A stretch of 64,000 nt of DNA from an uncultured Thalassolituus sp. (GCA_913061435.1 CAJXUK010000005.1:53893-117892), one strand, 5' to 3'; counted from the stretch's first letter, positions 18,741-29,541 are shown. Notes: generated by a model not told the origin, from the sequence alone. Translations and numbers: made by a program.

Positions 18741-19103
18741 ATGCTAATCCGAACACTGCTACTTTGTCTGGCATTAACGCCTTCTTTGGCGCTGGCAAAA
18801 CAATTAAGTCATACCTATAAAACCACTTCTAGTAATTTTAACATAGTTAAAAGTTATGACCGTTTTTCTAAACAAGGCATCATCAGTTTAAAGCCCTGCC
18901 CTTCATGTCAGAAGCAAGAATTTACCCTGCATGAAAATACCTACTTAGCTGAAAATGGCTCTCAAAAACCATTGGAAGACCTTATGAAAATTAGCCTAGC
19001 GAATAAAAGCGAGCACATACTTGTGCAAGTCAATAAATACAACCAAAAGGTGTTTTACATCGAATGGGGCTACCCGGAAGGCGAGCCAGAGGAGTTAGAA
19101 TAA
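18741..19103 (+). CDS. Small secreted CxxC protein between pilX and pilY1 (copy 2), unrecognised
   Basis: The 120-residue protein has a signal peptide (MLIRTLLLCLALTPSLALA) and a mature domain with CPSC near residue 53, at the same place as CSTC in copy 1. Shared pattern: a basic N-terminal start, then the CxxC, then an F/L-T-x-x-x-N/E-T segment, and a V/I-F-Y-I strand before an acidic end (EGEPEELE; EED in copy 1). Its stop overlaps the pilY1 start as TAATG. Retention through operon duplication implies that it works with PilY1; the biochemical function is unknown to me. Confidence 0.75.
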   Translation: MLIRTLLLCLALTPSLALAKQLSHTYKTTSSNFNIVKSYDRFSKQGIISLKPCPSCQKQEFTLHENTYLAENGSQKPLEDLMKISLANKSEHILVQVNKYNQKVFYIEWGYPEGEPEELE

Positions 19104-22100
19104 TGAAACATTTAACAACTGCGTTTTTAACTCTCTGGTTATGTTTTAGCACTCAAGCAGACGATGTGGACCTTTATCAAGGTCAAAGCTCTGGGGTGCG
19201 CCAAAACGTTATGTTCTTAATGGATACCTCTCGCAGCATGTCTCGCTGGGAGTATTTTGATATTGGCCCATACAATCCAGATACGACTTATCCAGTGCCT
19301 ATTAATGGCTTTGATCCAGAAACCTATTATTATTCTGGTCTTGTCGATGGTGATGGCAGTAGCGAAACAGAAACTCAAATTGTACATAATCGTTTTTTAC
19401 ACAAAGACGCTCTAAAATGCGGCAGTGCCGAAGCAGCATTAGAAACCGTTGGGTGGTCAAAAGATAAATTTAAACGCTGGAACCCAAACGAAGATAGATG
19501 GGAAGCTCCGACGCCTTTGCTAGGTCTGTCAATGGGCACAAATAGAACTGACGCTATTTGGGTGTGTAAATCTGAAGAAGGGGGCCACTCCGGACTAGGT
19601 AGATATATTGAAACTAACAATTTGAGTTCAAATCAATTTAGAAACTCTCCTCAAGGATTTGGGCTATATAATACAAGTCTTATTCGAGGTTGGTGGTACC
19701 ATACTCGAAACATGTTCAAAGGAAATTATTTAAACTACCAAATCTTTGAACGTGGTGAGAATGAGACAGGCGGTGGTGTTGGCAGTGCCGACGACCGCAT
19801 GTCGCGTATGACCCTTGTCAGCGCGGCAGCAACCGAAGCGGCCATTGCTGTTAATGGCTTTAACTTAGGTCTTTCGCGTTTTGACGCTAAAGATAACGGT
19901 GGGTTTGTTGATCTGCCTATTGGTCCGGTTGAAACGGTTCGAGATGAGTTTAAAGATAAGCTTGATTCATATTTCACCTTTGGTGCAACACCATTAACCG
20001 AAAGCTACTACGAAATCGCCCAATATTATCGTGGTAAACCTGTTGATTTTGGCAAAAACTCAAAGTCTCGTGTCCAAAAACCAGGGCAAGTCGTCGACCG
20101 CTTACCTTTTAGTGGAATGATAAGTTGGCCGAGTGCTATCTTGCCTGCTCATACTTATGTAGCCGATACGCCAAGCGTTGCTGGTTCTCGTACTGGTAAT
20201 ACGTATAATTCTCCAATCACTAGCTCCTGCCAATCGCAAAACTCTATTGTTTTATTTACCGACGGTATGCCAACAAGCGACGTCGATGCTAACAGTAAAA
20301 TTAAAAAACTGTTTGATGACACACCCAACTTTTCGTTTCCTCTCGGTTCTGGCTTAAGTAAAAACTGCGGTGGTGATGGAGGTTGCGCACCAGAGCTAGC
20401 GTATTTCTTAAATAATTACGATCAAAGTGATCTTCCTGGCAAGCAAACTATACGTACTTTTGTGATTGGTGGCTTTATACAAGACACCTCTGGTGAAAGT
20501 AATGGCGCAGGTGAAAATGATGATGGTAGTTCCAGTAATGATCTTGATGGTATTCCATTACTGAAATCAATCGCTCGCCACGGCGGAACGACTTACATGC
20601 CTGGCGACAATTATCAGGATATTGTGAATGCCTTGACTGAGGTTTTTGGCTCCGCATCAGAAGCACCAGCTACATTCGTAGCACCAGCGTTAGCCACAAA
20701 TACATACAATAGCCTAGAGCATCAAGATGAGCTTTACTACGCCATGTTTTCAACACAAAACCGTGCTGACTGGAATGGTAACCTAAAACTTTACCGCCTA
20801 GGTAGCGACGGTAACATCAAGGATTCTTTAGGTAAAAATGCCATTGGCGATGATTATTTATTTAAAGATTCTGCGGTGAGTTATTGGACCCCTAGCGAAA
20901 ACCCAGATGGCAGCTTGGTAACTCGCGGCGGCGCAGCGGAGAATTTAACTCAAAGCTTAAATATCTATACTCACTTAAACGAGAATCCTGGACCATTAAC
21001 CACAACAATCCTTGATTCAGCAGAGATTAAGTCGGCGATGGGAATCAGTGGTATGTCGCCAGAAGACATTAGCAAAGCAATCAACTGGGCAAATCGCTAT
21101 TCAAGTGAAGCGCCAGATGAAACGCGCAAAGCGATGGAAGATCCACTTCATAGTCGACCCGTCGTTATTACTTACTCGTCTACGAAAGACCCTGTTACCA
21201 AAGAAATCACCAGTGATAATGTTGTATTTACTTCAACTAATAGTGGTTATCTACATGCATTTAAAGCAGATAAAAATAATTTTAGAGAATACTTTTCTTA
21301 TGTTCCTAAAGAGCTATTACCAAACCTAACTCAATACGCTTTAGCCCCTCCGGTTAGAAAAGATGAACTTTATGGTTTAGATGGCCATATTAACTATTGG
21401 CACAAAGACATTAACAAAGATGGCATGGTTAATGGTGAAGACAAAGTCATCCTGTATGTTGGCATGCGACGCGGTGGTAGAAATTACTATGCGTTAGATG
21501 TAACCAATCCGGAACAGCCCAAATATCTATGGCAAATCAACGGTGGCAGCACCGGCTTTGAACGCTTAGGGCAAACTTGGTCTGAAACTACCTTGGTTAA
21601 GATTCCATATAATGGTAACAATCGTGTTGCTCTTTTATTTGGTGGTGGCTATGACGAGAATGAAGATATAAGCAACTCAGCGCCTACTAATGCCCTAGGC
21701 AATGCTATTTATTTAGTCGATGCTGAAAATGGTAACCTACTTTGGGAAACGAGCAAAAGCAGCTCAAATCTTAATAATAACGATATGACGGCTAGCTTCC
21801 CAAGTAATATTCGCCCAGTTGATTACAATGGTGATCGAATCACTGACTATTTTTTTGCGGTTGATGTGGCAGGAAAGTTATGGCGCTTTGATATAAATAA
21901 AAACAACACTGGGTCATCTGATTTTGCTGAAGGCGATGTTATATTTAAAGCCAATAACAGTGGCAGTGATTATAAACGTTTTTATAATAGCCCTAGCATT
22001 TCTTACTTTGAAGATTCATCCAAAAAAGGCTTCTTAACTCTATCTTTAGGCTCGGGTTTCCGTGCAAGTCCTCTTTCTACTGGTACAAATGATTTTTTCT

Positions 22101-22693
22101 ACATTATTAAAGATGCCAATATCACAAAGAAACCGGCTACTTATACAGCGGTGACCCCTGTGGATTTAAAAGATAAAACATTCGATGCTTATAATAAAAG
22201 TTATATCGAAGATCTAGATACCACAAACGGTTGGAAATTTACTTTAGCAGATAAAGTATTATCCGAAGCTTTAACGACTCATGGAAAAGTTATTTTTACT
22301 GGCTTCAGCCCCAACCTGTCCAGTAATGCTGGGCAGTGTAATAATGATGTTGGTACGACCACACCTTATGAGATTCAAGTAATGCCTCTTAAGCCTGCAC
22401 CTGATTTGGTGTGTGACGCCAAGGGCATATGCAAACCAGCACCACCACAACCTAATTGTGAAGCTACAAACTCTTGTCCACCACTGCCATGTAAAGCGAC
22501 AGACACATGTCCTGTGCTAGCACCCTTAGTACCGCCAATTGCCATTGAAACAAAATGCTCAAAAGCAAACCCAGCCGAGTGCACTTGTGAAGATAGCGGC
22601 ACAACCGTTTTAATTGGCACCACTAAATTTGGTAATAGTATTTCAAGATGTGGTGCACTACAAAAAACTTATTGGATGAATACTCCTAAATAA
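19103..22693 (+). CDS. pilY1: PilY1-like pilus tip protein (copy 2)
   Basis: Start chosen at ATG 19103, overlapping the preceding stop as TAATG; this gives 1196 residues with a normal signal peptide. N-terminal vWA domain with DTSRSMS near residue 37, second MIDAS part GATPLTESYYEIA, and a C-terminal propeller with calcium loop DINKDGMVNGED then GMRRGGRNYYALD. The tail has many cysteines (CKATDTCP, CTCED) and the conserved C...YW end, but no Gly-Glu repeat. It is colinear with copy 1, but only the central and propeller regions are highly similar. No pilE follows; the operon ends at a bidirectional terminator facing ispH. Confidence 0.9.
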   Translation: MKHLTTAFLTLWLCFSTQADDVDLYQGQSSGVRQNVMFLMDTSRSMSRWEYFDIGPYNPDTTYPVPINGFDPETYYYSGLVDGDGSSETETQIVHNRFLHKDALKCGSAEAALETVGWSKDKFKRWNPNEDRWEAPTPLLGLSMGTNRTDAIWVCKSEEGGHSGLGRYIETNNLSSNQFRNSPQGFGLYNTSLIRGWWYHTRNMFKGNYLNYQIFERGENETGGGVGSADDRMSRMTLVSAAATEAAIAVNGFNLGLSRFDAKDNGGFVDLPIGPVETVRDEFKDKLDSYFTFGATPLTESYYEIAQYYRGKPVDFGKNSKSRVQKPGQVVDRLPFSGMISWPSAILPAHTYVADTPSVAGSRTGNTYNSPITSSCQSQNSIVLFTDGMPTSDVDANSKIKKLFDDTPNFSFPLGSGLSKNCGGDGGCAPELAYFLNNYDQSDLPGKQTIRTFVIGGFIQDTSGESNGAGENDDGSSSNDLDGIPLLKSIARHGGTTYMPGDNYQDIVNALTEVFGSASEAPATFVAPALATNTYNSLEHQDELYYAMFSTQNRADWNGNLKLYRLGSDGNIKDSLGKNAIGDDYLFKDSAVSYWTPSENPDGSLVTRGGAAENLTQSLNIYTHLNENPGPLTTTILDSAEIKSAMGISGMSPEDISKAINWANRYSSEAPDETRKAMEDPLHSRPVVITYSSTKDPVTKEITSDNVVFTSTNSGYLHAFKADKNNFREYFSYVPKELLPNLTQYALAPPVRKDELYGLDGHINYWHKDINKDGMVNGEDKVILYVGMRRGGRNYYALDVTNPEQPKYLWQINGGSTGFERLGQTWSETTLVKIPYNGNNRVALLFGGGYDENEDISNSAPTNALGNAIYLVDAENGNLLWETSKSSSNLNNNDMTASFPSNIRPVDYNGDRITDYFFAVDVAGKLWRFDINKNNTGSSDFAEGDVIFKANNSGSDYKRFYNSPSISYFEDSSKKGFLTLSLGSGFRASPLSTGTNDFFYIIKDANITKKPATYTAVTPVDLKDKTFDAYNKSYIEDLDTTNGWKFTLADKVLSEALTTHGKVIFTGFSPNLSSNAGQCNNDVGTTTPYEIQVMPLKPAPDLVCDAKGICKPAPPQPNCEATNSCPPLPCKATDTCPVLAPLVPPIAIETKCSKANPAECTCEDSGTTVLIGTTKFGNSISRCGALQKTYWMNTPK

Positions 22694-22712
22694 ATAAACA
22701 ATTTAAAACAAA

Positions 22713-22751
22713 AAAAATCCCGTAATTATTTTTAATAATTACGGGATTTTT
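22713..22751. terminator. Bidirectional terminator between pilY1 copy 2 and ispH
   Basis: An 18-bp perfect stem (22713-22730 and 22734-22751, core ATCCCGTAATTATT) with a 3-nt loop has an A-run on the left and a T-run on the right, so it can stop transcription from both convergent sides. Confidence 0.93.
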
Positions 22752-22779
22752 TTATGAGCGATCACTTAGATTTTTAAAA

Positions 22780-23724
22780 CTAAATCTCTTTCAAACGCAA
22801 TTCTTTTGGCAATGAAAACACCACATTTTCTTCTTGCCCTTGTAGCTCTTCTGGTTCTTCTCCGCCCCATTCTTTCAAGCGGTCTACCACAGACTGCACC
22901 AACACCTCTGGTGCTGAAGCGCCAGCAGTGATACCAATATTTTCGATACCTTCTAACCATTCTTTTTGAATTTCTTCAGCATTGTCGATTAGATACGCTT
23001 TAGCCCCCATGCGCTCACCCAACTCGCGTAAGCGATTCGAGTTTGAGCTGTTCGGTGAACCAACCACTAATAGCACTTCTGTACCGTCGGCTAAGGTTTT
23101 AACCGCGTCTTGACGGTTTTGTGTGGCGTAACAAATATCGTCTTTACGCGGTCCTTCAATTTTTTTAAATTTATTGCGTAACGCTTCAATAACTTTGGCC
23201 GTATCATCCATCGACAAAGTTGTTTGCGTCACGTAATACAAGGCATCAGGGTTTTTAACTTCTAGCGCAGCAACGTCTTCTTCATCTTCTACAAGATAAA
23301 TATTACCGCCGTTAGAATGGTCATACTGACCCATTGTGCCTTCTACTTCTGGGTGCCCTTTATGACCAATCAAAATACACTCGCTACCATCAGAGCTGTA
23401 ATTACTCACTTCTAGATGAACTTTAGTCACCAAAGGGCAAGTGGCATCAAATACTTTAAGACCACGATCTTTTGCTTCATGACGCACTGTTTGCGATACA
23501 CCATGAGCAGAAAAAATCACAATACTATCGTCTGGCACTTCGTGTAACTCGTCAACAAAAACAGCACCACGCTCGCGTAAATCGTTTACCACAAATTTGT
23601 TATGTACCACTTCATGACGCACATAAATAGGCGGCTCAAATAAATCTAAAGCACGATTTACAATATCAATTGCGCGGTCTACACCGGCGCAAAAACCGCG
23701 AGGGTTGGCCATTTTAATTTTCAT
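22780..23724 (-). CDS. ispH: 4-hydroxy-3-methylbut-2-enyl diphosphate reductase IspH (LytB)
   Basis: The 314-residue iron-sulfur enzyme catalyses the last step of the MEP pathway, giving IPP and DMAPP. The three cluster cysteines are visible in GFCAGVDRA (residue 12), DATCPLVTK and DICYATQNR; substrate-binding [10 protein letters not shown] is present. The C-terminus is acidic and slightly longer than E. coli. It follows fkpB by 2 nt in the conserved lspA-fkpB-ispH operon. Confidence 0.96.
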   Translation of the reverse strand: MKIKMANPRGFCAGVDRAIDIVNRALDLFEPPIYVRHEVVHNKFVVNDLRERGAVFVDELHEVPDDSIVIFSAHGVSQTVRHEAKDRGLKVFDATCPLVTKVHLEVSNYSSDGSECILIGHKGHPEVEGTMGQYDHSNGGNIYLVEDEEDVAALEVKNPDALYYVTQTTLSMDDTAKVIEALRNKFKKIEGPRKDDICYATQNRQDAVKTLADGTEVLLVVGSPNSSNSNRLRELGERMGAKAYLIDNAEEIQKEWLEGIENIGITAGASAPEVLVQSVVDRLKEWGGEEPEELQGQEENVVFSLPKELRLKEI

Positions 23725-23726
23725 GA

Positions 23727-24212
23727 TTAAGCTTCCACTCCATCATCAGCATTGACAGAAAGAATTTGAACTTCAAATTCTAAATCTTTACCCGCTAACG
23801 GATGATTAAAATCAACTGTTACATAATCACCTTCGATCGACTTAATAACTCCCGGCAATTCAGCTTTAGCAGCGTCAGCAAACGAAACGACCAAGCCCGG
23901 AGATAAAGGCATATCAACCGCAAAACTTGAACGTTTCATCTCTTGTATGTTTTGTGGGTTGCTTTGCCCAAATGCTTTTTCAGCAGGCACGTTAAAGGTT
24001 TTATGATCGCCAGTTGTTAAACCAATTAAAAACTCTTCAAAACCTGGTAATAAATTACCATCACCTAATACAAACTCCGCAGGCTTACCATTAAAGGTTG
24101 AGTCCACTTCATTTTTTGTGCGCGTACCATCCGTAGCAAGAGCATCCATTCTTAATGCAAAATGCATAGATACTTTGGAATCAGCAGCAATTGTTAGAAT
24201 AGAGTTAGACAT
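23727..24212 (-). CDS. fkpB: FKBP-type peptidyl-prolyl isomerase FkpB (SlpA)
   Basis: The 161-residue protein is of the SlpA-type FKBP. Motifs: [31 protein letters not shown] and [18 protein letters not shown], the last with the inserted-flap chaperone arrangement of this subfamily. It acts in the cytoplasm as prolyl isomerase/chaperone. It lies 18 nt after lspA and 2 nt before ispH, the standard gene order. The ribosome site AAAGGTAAAG is seen upstream of the ATG. Confidence 0.92.
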   Translation of the reverse strand: MSNSILTIAADSKVSMHFALRMDALATDGTRTKNEVDSTFNGKPAEFVLGDGNLLPGFEEFLIGLTTGDHKTFNVPAEKAFGQSNPQNIQEMKRSSFAVDMPLSPGLVVSFADAAKAELPGVIKSIEGDYVTVDFNHPLAGKDLEFEVQILSVNADDGVEA

Positions 24213-24230
24213 TTTTCTTTACCTTTATAC

Positions 24231-24770
24231 TTAATCTTGCGAATTTAAATCTGCCGCTTTGGTAGCAGCTGCTTTCTCACGACGCGCTTCATAAAATACG
24301 TCTAAAACTAACATGATAGCGCCAATCGTAATTGCGCTATCGGCAATATTAAATGCTGGAAAATACGCACCTTCCCAATGTACCGAGATAAAATCAATCA
24401 CATGGCCATAAACCAAGCGATCAAATAAATTACCCAGTGCGCCGCCTAACACCAAGGAAAGCGCAACGGCTAGCCACTTATTTGCGCGCGGTAATTTATA
24501 CAACCAACTAATCAGCATAATACTTACGCCCACAGCAATGGCAGTAAAAAACCAACGCTGCCAACCGTCTTCACCGGCTAAAAAGCTAAACGCTGCACCG
24601 GGGTTATACAGCAGTGTTAAATCAAATACAGGTAATACAGGCACAGGTTGACCGTAGCTTAAAAAATTTTCTGCTAGCTGCTTGGTAATCAAGTCGAACG
24701 CAATCACGAAGACTGATAACCACAACCAGATCAAAGCAGAAGGCTCACCGGCCTTACGTTCTTGGTTCAT
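24231..24770 (-). CDS. lspA: Lipoprotein signal peptidase LspA
   Basis: The 179-residue inner-membrane aspartic protease has four hydrophobic segments. The catalytic aspartates are in GALGNLFDRL and FNIADSAITIG, with the family motif YNPGAAFSFL. It removes signal peptides from prolipoproteins such as the BamD in this window. Upstream, 490 nt separate it from ileS, filled by two palindromic elements; in most relatives ileS and lspA nearly touch. Confidence 0.95.
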   Translation of the reverse strand: MNQERKAGEPSALIWLWLSVFVIAFDLITKQLAENFLSYGQPVPVLPVFDLTLLYNPGAAFSFLAGEDGWQRWFFTAIAVGVSIMLISWLYKLPRANKWLAVALSLVLGGALGNLFDRLVYGHVIDFISVHWEGAYFPAFNIADSAITIGAIMLVLDVFYEARREKAAATKAADLNSQD

Positions 24771-24839
24771 TTTAATTTCTCTTCAAATTCTTAAGCACTG
24801 TTTATTTTTAAAAACAAAGCCGTGATGGTGAATTTTATA

Positions 24840-24970
24840 CTGCGCCATATGAGGTATCATCCTCTACGGTACGCCGTGAATACTTCGGTCGTACCTCCCG
24901 TCCCTGTAGGCTCGACTAAAAGATCCCTCTTTTAGACGCCCTTGAGTACGAAACACTCATATTACGCTAT
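24840..24970 (+). repeat. Palindromic element 1 (forward core), ileS-lspA gap
   Basis: Outer imperfect arms (GCGCCATATGAG / CTCATATTACGC) enclose the core ACGCCGTGAATAC (24871) and TCCCTGTAGGCTCG (24901). Next to it is an inner hairpin CTAAAAG-ATCCCT-CTTTTAG at 24916-24935. It belongs to the dispersed family described in the findings. Together with element 2 it fills most of the 490-nt gap; the remaining 108 nt between them show nothing I recognise. Confidence 0.85.
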
Positions 24971-25078
24971 CAATAATTCTCCAGATTCCAATCTGTTAAA
25001 AGACTAAATATGACGACTCAACTATAAGATAACCAATAGACCGTCATATCTATTCTTATTTCATTCATAAATTTAAAA

Positions 25079-25210
25079 CAGTGTTAGTGGCGACGTTTTA
25101 GTGTGATTCATTTCAGAGGGCGTCACTCCGCAGGGAAGCGGAGTACGAGCCTACAGGGAGAGCGCAGCGACGTATTCACGGCGTCCCCAGAAAGGAATTA
25201 CCTAACACAG
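25079..25210 (-). repeat. Palindromic element 2 (reverse core), ileS-lspA gap
   Basis: Read on the minus strand, it has GACGCCGTGAATACG then CTCCCTGTAGGCTCG, and an inner hairpin CTCCGC-TTCCCT-GCGGAG (25126-25143). Outer arms are CAGTGTTAG / CTAACACAG. Its core faces that of element 1. It ends 50 nt after the ileS stop codon. Confidence 0.85.
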
Positions 25211-25260
25211 AGCAAGACATGTTCTCTAATTACTGCTCAGGCTCTACCAACAAAAATAGA

Positions 25261-28251
25261 TTAGGCAAAGTGACGAACTTCGCCACTGCCTGCAATATTC
25301 GTTACACAACGAGAACATAACGTCTTATGTTCTGGATGCGTTCCCACTGTGACATTATGGTGCCAGCAACGTTCACACTTATCAGCAGTCGACGGCGCTA
25401 ACGATAAACGCAAGCCAGCCACATCGGTTTTCTGAGTCGTTGCTTCATCGGCAGATGTCAAAGATTCAAGCTCCGCTTTTGACGTAATCGTCACAAAACG
25501 CAACTCTGCACCCAGCTTTTCTAACTGCGCTTTCAAAGTCTCGTCGGCGTATAAAGTAATATCAGCCGCTAAACTAGAACCGACTTTCTTATCGCTACGG
25601 GCTTCTTCAAGAATCTTATTCACAGCCGTTTTAACCGCCATGATCTGACGCCAGTAAGCATCATCTAAGCTCAAACTATCAACCTGTGGTAACTCATACC
25701 ACTCAGCTAACAACACAGACTTTTCACGCTCTAGCGCATTACCTTGTGCGTCAACCGCCACTGGCAATACATCCCAAATCTCTTCAGCAGTGAAACTAAT
25801 CACTGGCGCGATCCAGCGCACCATAGCTTCAGCAATATGATACAAGGCCGTTTGCGCACTGCGACGGGCAAGACCATCGGCCTTACAGGTGTACTGGCGA
25901 TCTTTAATAATGTCTAAATAGAACGAACCTAATTCGTTCACACTAAAGTTCATCAACAACTTAGTTAAACCGCTAAAGTTATAATCGGCATACAAGTCTT
26001 TCACTTGCTGATCCACTTTAGCTGCATGGTTCAAGATCCAAGCATCCAATGGCAACATATCTTCAACGGCAACCAAATCCGTTTTCGGATTAAAGCCAGC
26101 AATGTTCGCCAACAAGAAACGACAAGTATTACGCACACGACGATACGCATCGGCGTTACGTTTTAGAATCTCATCAGACACTGTCATTTCAGTACTGTAG
26201 TCGGTATCGGCTACCCACCAGCGTAAAATATCCGCGCCTAGCTTATTCATCACATCGATTGGCGATACGGTATTACCTATCGACTTCGACATTTTGCGGC
26301 CCTGTGCATCCACAGTGAAACCGTGAGTTAACGCCGTTTTATAAGGTGCTTGGCCTTTCGCAGCTACCGAAGTCAATAACGACGACTGGAACCAACCGCG
26401 GTGTTGATCTGAACCTTCTAGGTATAAATCAGCCGGTGAACGTAAACCATCACGCTTGTCTAAAACAGCCGCGTGGGTCACGCCCGAATCAAACCAAACA
26501 TCTAAGGTATCAATTACTTTTACATAGTTCGCAGCGTCTTCTGCACTCAATAATTCTGCCGCGTCTAATTCAAACCAAGCATCAATGCCTTTTTCTTCAA
26601 CTTTAAGCGCAACCTTTTCGATCAAGGCTTGGCTATCTGGGTGAAGCTCGGAGGTTTCTTTATGCACAAACAACGCAATCGGCACGCCCCAAGTACGTTG
26701 GCGAGAAATACACCAGTCTGGGCGACCATTTAACATACCTTCGATGCGTGCTTTACCCCAACTTGGACGCCACTCAACATCATGCTCAACCGCGTGCATC
26801 GCTTGAGTTAATAACGATTTTTCGGCCTGCTTAGATTCCATCGCAATAAACCACTGCGGGGTTGCGCGGAAAATAATCGGCGTTTTGTGACGCCAGCAAT
26901 GAGGGTAGCTGTGCTCGATTTTCAACTTTTTAATTAAAGCGTTTGGCGTTCCAATAGCAGGGTCGCCTAAAATACCCAATACGCGGAATACGCCTTTATC
27001 GGCAACCGACAAACCAGACAGCTCTAAGTTTTCTAACGCTGGGTTGTGGATAAATTCGCCTTCTGCACTCACCAACATAGCGTCAGCAGCAATGCCGTAA
27101 TGATTACATACCACGTAATCGTCGGCACCGTGCATAGGCGCAGTATGAACCGAACCTGTACCAGCATCCGCGGTCACATGAGTGCCCGTGATAACAGGCA
27201 CTTGTTTTAAGCCAGCGCCATTGTCGGCTGGCATAAACGGATGATTCACAGAGAAAGGCGCTGAGTCTTGTTCAGGCAACTGACCAAAAGCCGCACCATT
27301 AGCATTGGCGATTACACTATAATCTGTGATCCCATAACGGCCCATGGCGTCTTCAACAAGGGCAGTGGCCAATACTAAAATTTCATCTTGCTCACTTTCA
27401 GTATTAATATGAACGAGGGAATATTCTAATTCTGGGTGAACAGAAACCGCTTCGTTAGCTGGTAACGTCCAAGGAGTTGTTGTCCAGATGACCATGCTAG
27501 CCGTCTTGTTAGACAGAGCACTCACTGCAGAAGCATCAGTAGCAAAAGCTGCTAACAAAGCAGCTGTATCAGAAAAGGTAAATTTCACATCAATGGCGAT
27601 GGATTTTTTATCTTGGTATTCAACTTCCGCTTCGGCTAGTGCAGAACCACAATCCATACACCAGTTAACTGGTTTGAAACCTTTGTGCAGGTGACCGTTA
27701 TCGGCAATTTTACCCAAGGTACGAATGATGTTGGCTTCAAATTTGAAGTCCATAGTCAGGTATGGGTTTTCCCAATCACCTAACACCATTAAGCGCTTAA
27801 AGCCCTCACGCTGGCCGTTTACTTGCTCGGCGGCGTATTCACGGCAGTGCTGACGAAACTCAGCCGCAGTGACTGTATCGCCCGCTTTGCCAACTTTTTC
27901 TTCAACTTTTAATTCGATTGGTAAACCGTGGCAATCCCAACCCGGTACATACGGTGCATCGAAACCGGCCATGGTTTTAGACTTAATAATTATGTCTTTT
28001 AAAACTTTGTTAACCGCATGACCAATATGAATGTCGCCGTTTGCGTACGGAGGGCCATCGTGCAAAATGAACTGTTCACGACCAGAACGGGCATTACGAA
28101 TCTGCTGGTACAAACCCATTTCTTCCCACTGGGCTAATAACTCAGGCTCGCGCTTCGCCAAATTCCCACGCATAGGGAAATCGGTTTCTGGTAAGTTTAA
28201 AGTCGCCTTGTATTGGCTCTCTACTTTTCCCGTTTGGTCTTTATTGCTCAT
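25261..28251 (-). CDS. ileS: Isoleucyl-tRNA synthetase
   Basis: Class I synthetase of the bacterial (E. coli) type. ATG 28251 is chosen because GGAAA lies 8 nt upstream; the frame runs on to a TTG at 28263. The HIGH motif is in [12 protein letters not shown] near residue 75, KMSKS in [10 protein letters not shown], and the C-terminal zinc knuckle has CERCWHH ... CSRC. The CP1 editing domain is recognisable ([16 protein letters not shown]). At 996 residues it is about 60 longer than E. coli IleS; the excess appears to be loops inside the editing domain (around residues 225-325). Neighbours ribF and lspA are those expected. Confidence 0.96.
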   Translation of the reverse strand: MSNKDQTGKVESQYKATLNLPETDFPMRGNLAKREPELLAQWEEMGLYQQIRNARSGREQFILHDGPPYANGDIHIGHAVNKVLKDIIIKSKTMAGFDAPYVPGWDCHGLPIELKVEEKVGKAGDTVTAAEFRQHCREYAAEQVNGQREGFKRLMVLGDWENPYLTMDFKFEANIIRTLGKIADNGHLHKGFKPVNWCMDCGSALAEAEVEYQDKKSIAIDVKFTFSDTAALLAAFATDASAVSALSNKTASMVIWTTTPWTLPANEAVSVHPELEYSLVHINTESEQDEILVLATALVEDAMGRYGITDYSVIANANGAAFGQLPEQDSAPFSVNHPFMPADNGAGLKQVPVITGTHVTADAGTGSVHTAPMHGADDYVVCNHYGIAADAMLVSAEGEFIHNPALENLELSGLSVADKGVFRVLGILGDPAIGTPNALIKKLKIEHSYPHCWRHKTPIIFRATPQWFIAMESKQAEKSLLTQAMHAVEHDVEWRPSWGKARIEGMLNGRPDWCISRQRTWGVPIALFVHKETSELHPDSQALIEKVALKVEEKGIDAWFELDAAELLSAEDAANYVKVIDTLDVWFDSGVTHAAVLDKRDGLRSPADLYLEGSDQHRGWFQSSLLTSVAAKGQAPYKTALTHGFTVDAQGRKMSKSIGNTVSPIDVMNKLGADILRWWVADTDYSTEMTVSDEILKRNADAYRRVRNTCRFLLANIAGFNPKTDLVAVEDMLPLDAWILNHAAKVDQQVKDLYADYNFSGLTKLLMNFSVNELGSFYLDIIKDRQYTCKADGLARRSAQTALYHIAEAMVRWIAPVISFTAEEIWDVLPVAVDAQGNALEREKSVLLAEWYELPQVDSLSLDDAYWRQIMAVKTAVNKILEEARSDKKVGSSLAADITLYADETLKAQLEKLGAELRFVTITSKAELESLTSADEATTQKTDVAGLRLSLAPSTADKCERCWHHNVTVGTHPEHKTLCSRCVTNIAGSGEVRHFA

Positions 28252-28330
28252 TTTGGTTTCCAACTATAGTCTGCCGTTAGGCTCTTATGTTTTAAAATAA
28301 TTTGTCTATTCAAACCAATTTAACCTTAAT

Positions 28331-28444
28331 CAAAGACCTGATGAGGTATTTATTCCGCTAGACGCCGTAAATATGTCCCTATAGGCTTGAGCTCGGCATC
28401 CATGCCTCACACACTAGCTACTTAAACACCTCATCATGTCTTTT
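28331..28444 (+). repeat. Palindromic element 3 (single, forward core), ribF-ileS gap
   Basis: The arms AAAGACCTGATGAGGT and ACCTCATCATGTCTTTT are strongly complementary. The core is degenerate: GACGCCGTAAATATG then TCCCTATAGGCTT. The inner hairpin is short, GGC-ATCCAT-GCC, at 28396-28406. It is the only unpaired member of the family in this window and starts 41 nt after the ribF stop. Confidence 0.8.
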
Positions 28445-28485
28445 AGCATCAACTGATTCGCTAAATTGTTTGCTTTAAAATCTGG

Positions 28486-29472
28486 TTACGAGAAAAACTC
28501 GCGAGCAGTCTTCATGTCATTTTCAATCGCGGCTTTTAATGCTTCCAAGCCTTCAAACTTTTGCTCTTCGCGTATTTTTTGGCAAAATTCAATACTCAAA
28601 CGCTTACCATAAAGGTTGCCGCCTTCTTCTAAACTAGGAAAGTCGAAAATATGAACTTCCAACGAAGGCTCAGGAATCCCCGCAACCGTTGGTTTAACAC
28701 CCACATTAGCAACACCTTGCCACTCAATTATCTCGCCTGTTTCATCTAATACAGGACTTTCATAGCAGGCAGATACCGTAATTTCAAAAACTCTTACGGC
28801 ATAAACACCCGTCATTGGTAATTTATTGCGCTGCAAAATCACATTGGCTGTAGGGGAACCAATAGTGCGGCCCAACTGACGGCCATAACCAATACGCCCA
28901 CTCATGCGATAAGGGCGGCCAAGCAGTATTTCTGCAGTTTTTAAATCATTAGCGTGTAAACATTCACGCACACGTGTGCTGCTCACTCGCTCGGCTTTGT
29001 ACTCAAAGGTCTGGGTGTCTTCTACACTAAAACCACTGCTGCGACCAACCTGTTGTAATAACTGATAATCACCCGTGCGATCACAACCAAAGCGAAAATC
29101 ATCCCCTACGATTAAGTGACGAATTTTCAAGCCATCTAACAAAATGGTTTGTATAAACTGATCGGCACTCATAGAGCGTAATTTTTGATTGAATGGCAAA
29201 CACAAGACGTAATCAACCCCAAAACCGGCTAGGTCTTGTAGCTTTTCACTCATATTAGCCAGACGCGCTGGCGCTTGATCCGGCGCAAAAAACTCACGCG
29301 GCTGAGGCTCAAACATCATAACCACTGTTGATAGTTGATGCTCTTCACCCTGCTTTTTTAACTGCTGTAAAATCTTTTGATGCCCTAAATGAACACCATC
29401 AAAGTTGCCGATAGTTGCAACGCAGCCAGAAAAGTCGGATGGAATATTGTGTAACCCACGAATAAGGCGCAT
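28486..29472 (-). CDS. ribF: Bifunctional riboflavin kinase / FAD synthetase RibF
   Basis: The 328-residue enzyme makes FMN and FAD. The N-terminal nucleotidyltransferase has GNFDGVHLGHQKIL near residue 23 and the FRFGCDRTGDYQLL segment. The C-terminal flavokinase has GRTIGSPTANV and GVYAVRV. It lies upstream of ileS as expected, but murJ, its usual upstream neighbour, is separated from it here by a GlxA-type regulator and fabY. No FMN riboswitch is apparent. Confidence 0.95.
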   Translation of the reverse strand: MRLIRGLHNIPSDFSGCVATIGNFDGVHLGHQKILQQLKKQGEEHQLSTVVMMFEPQPREFFAPDQAPARLANMSEKLQDLAGFGVDYVLCLPFNQKLRSMSADQFIQTILLDGLKIRHLIVGDDFRFGCDRTGDYQLLQQVGRSSGFSVEDTQTFEYKAERVSSTRVRECLHANDLKTAEILLGRPYRMSGRIGYGRQLGRTIGSPTANVILQRNKLPMTGVYAVRVFEITVSACYESPVLDETGEIIEWQGVANVGVKPTVAGIPEPSLEVHIFDFPSLEEGGNLYGKRLSIEFCQKIREEQKFEGLEALKAAIENDMKTAREFFS

Positions 29473-29541
29473 ACCGCCGATAAACCCCGCCTAAAATAAC
29501 TGCGAGATTATAGCGACTTGACTAGCAAGTGAACAGAACAA

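Noticed and set aside
9005..22693. Type II secretion pseudopilins (GspH-I-J-K) instead of minor pilins
   Set aside because: PilY1 in both operons, pilS/pilR upstream and the pilE gene identify type IV pili; no gsp genes are present.
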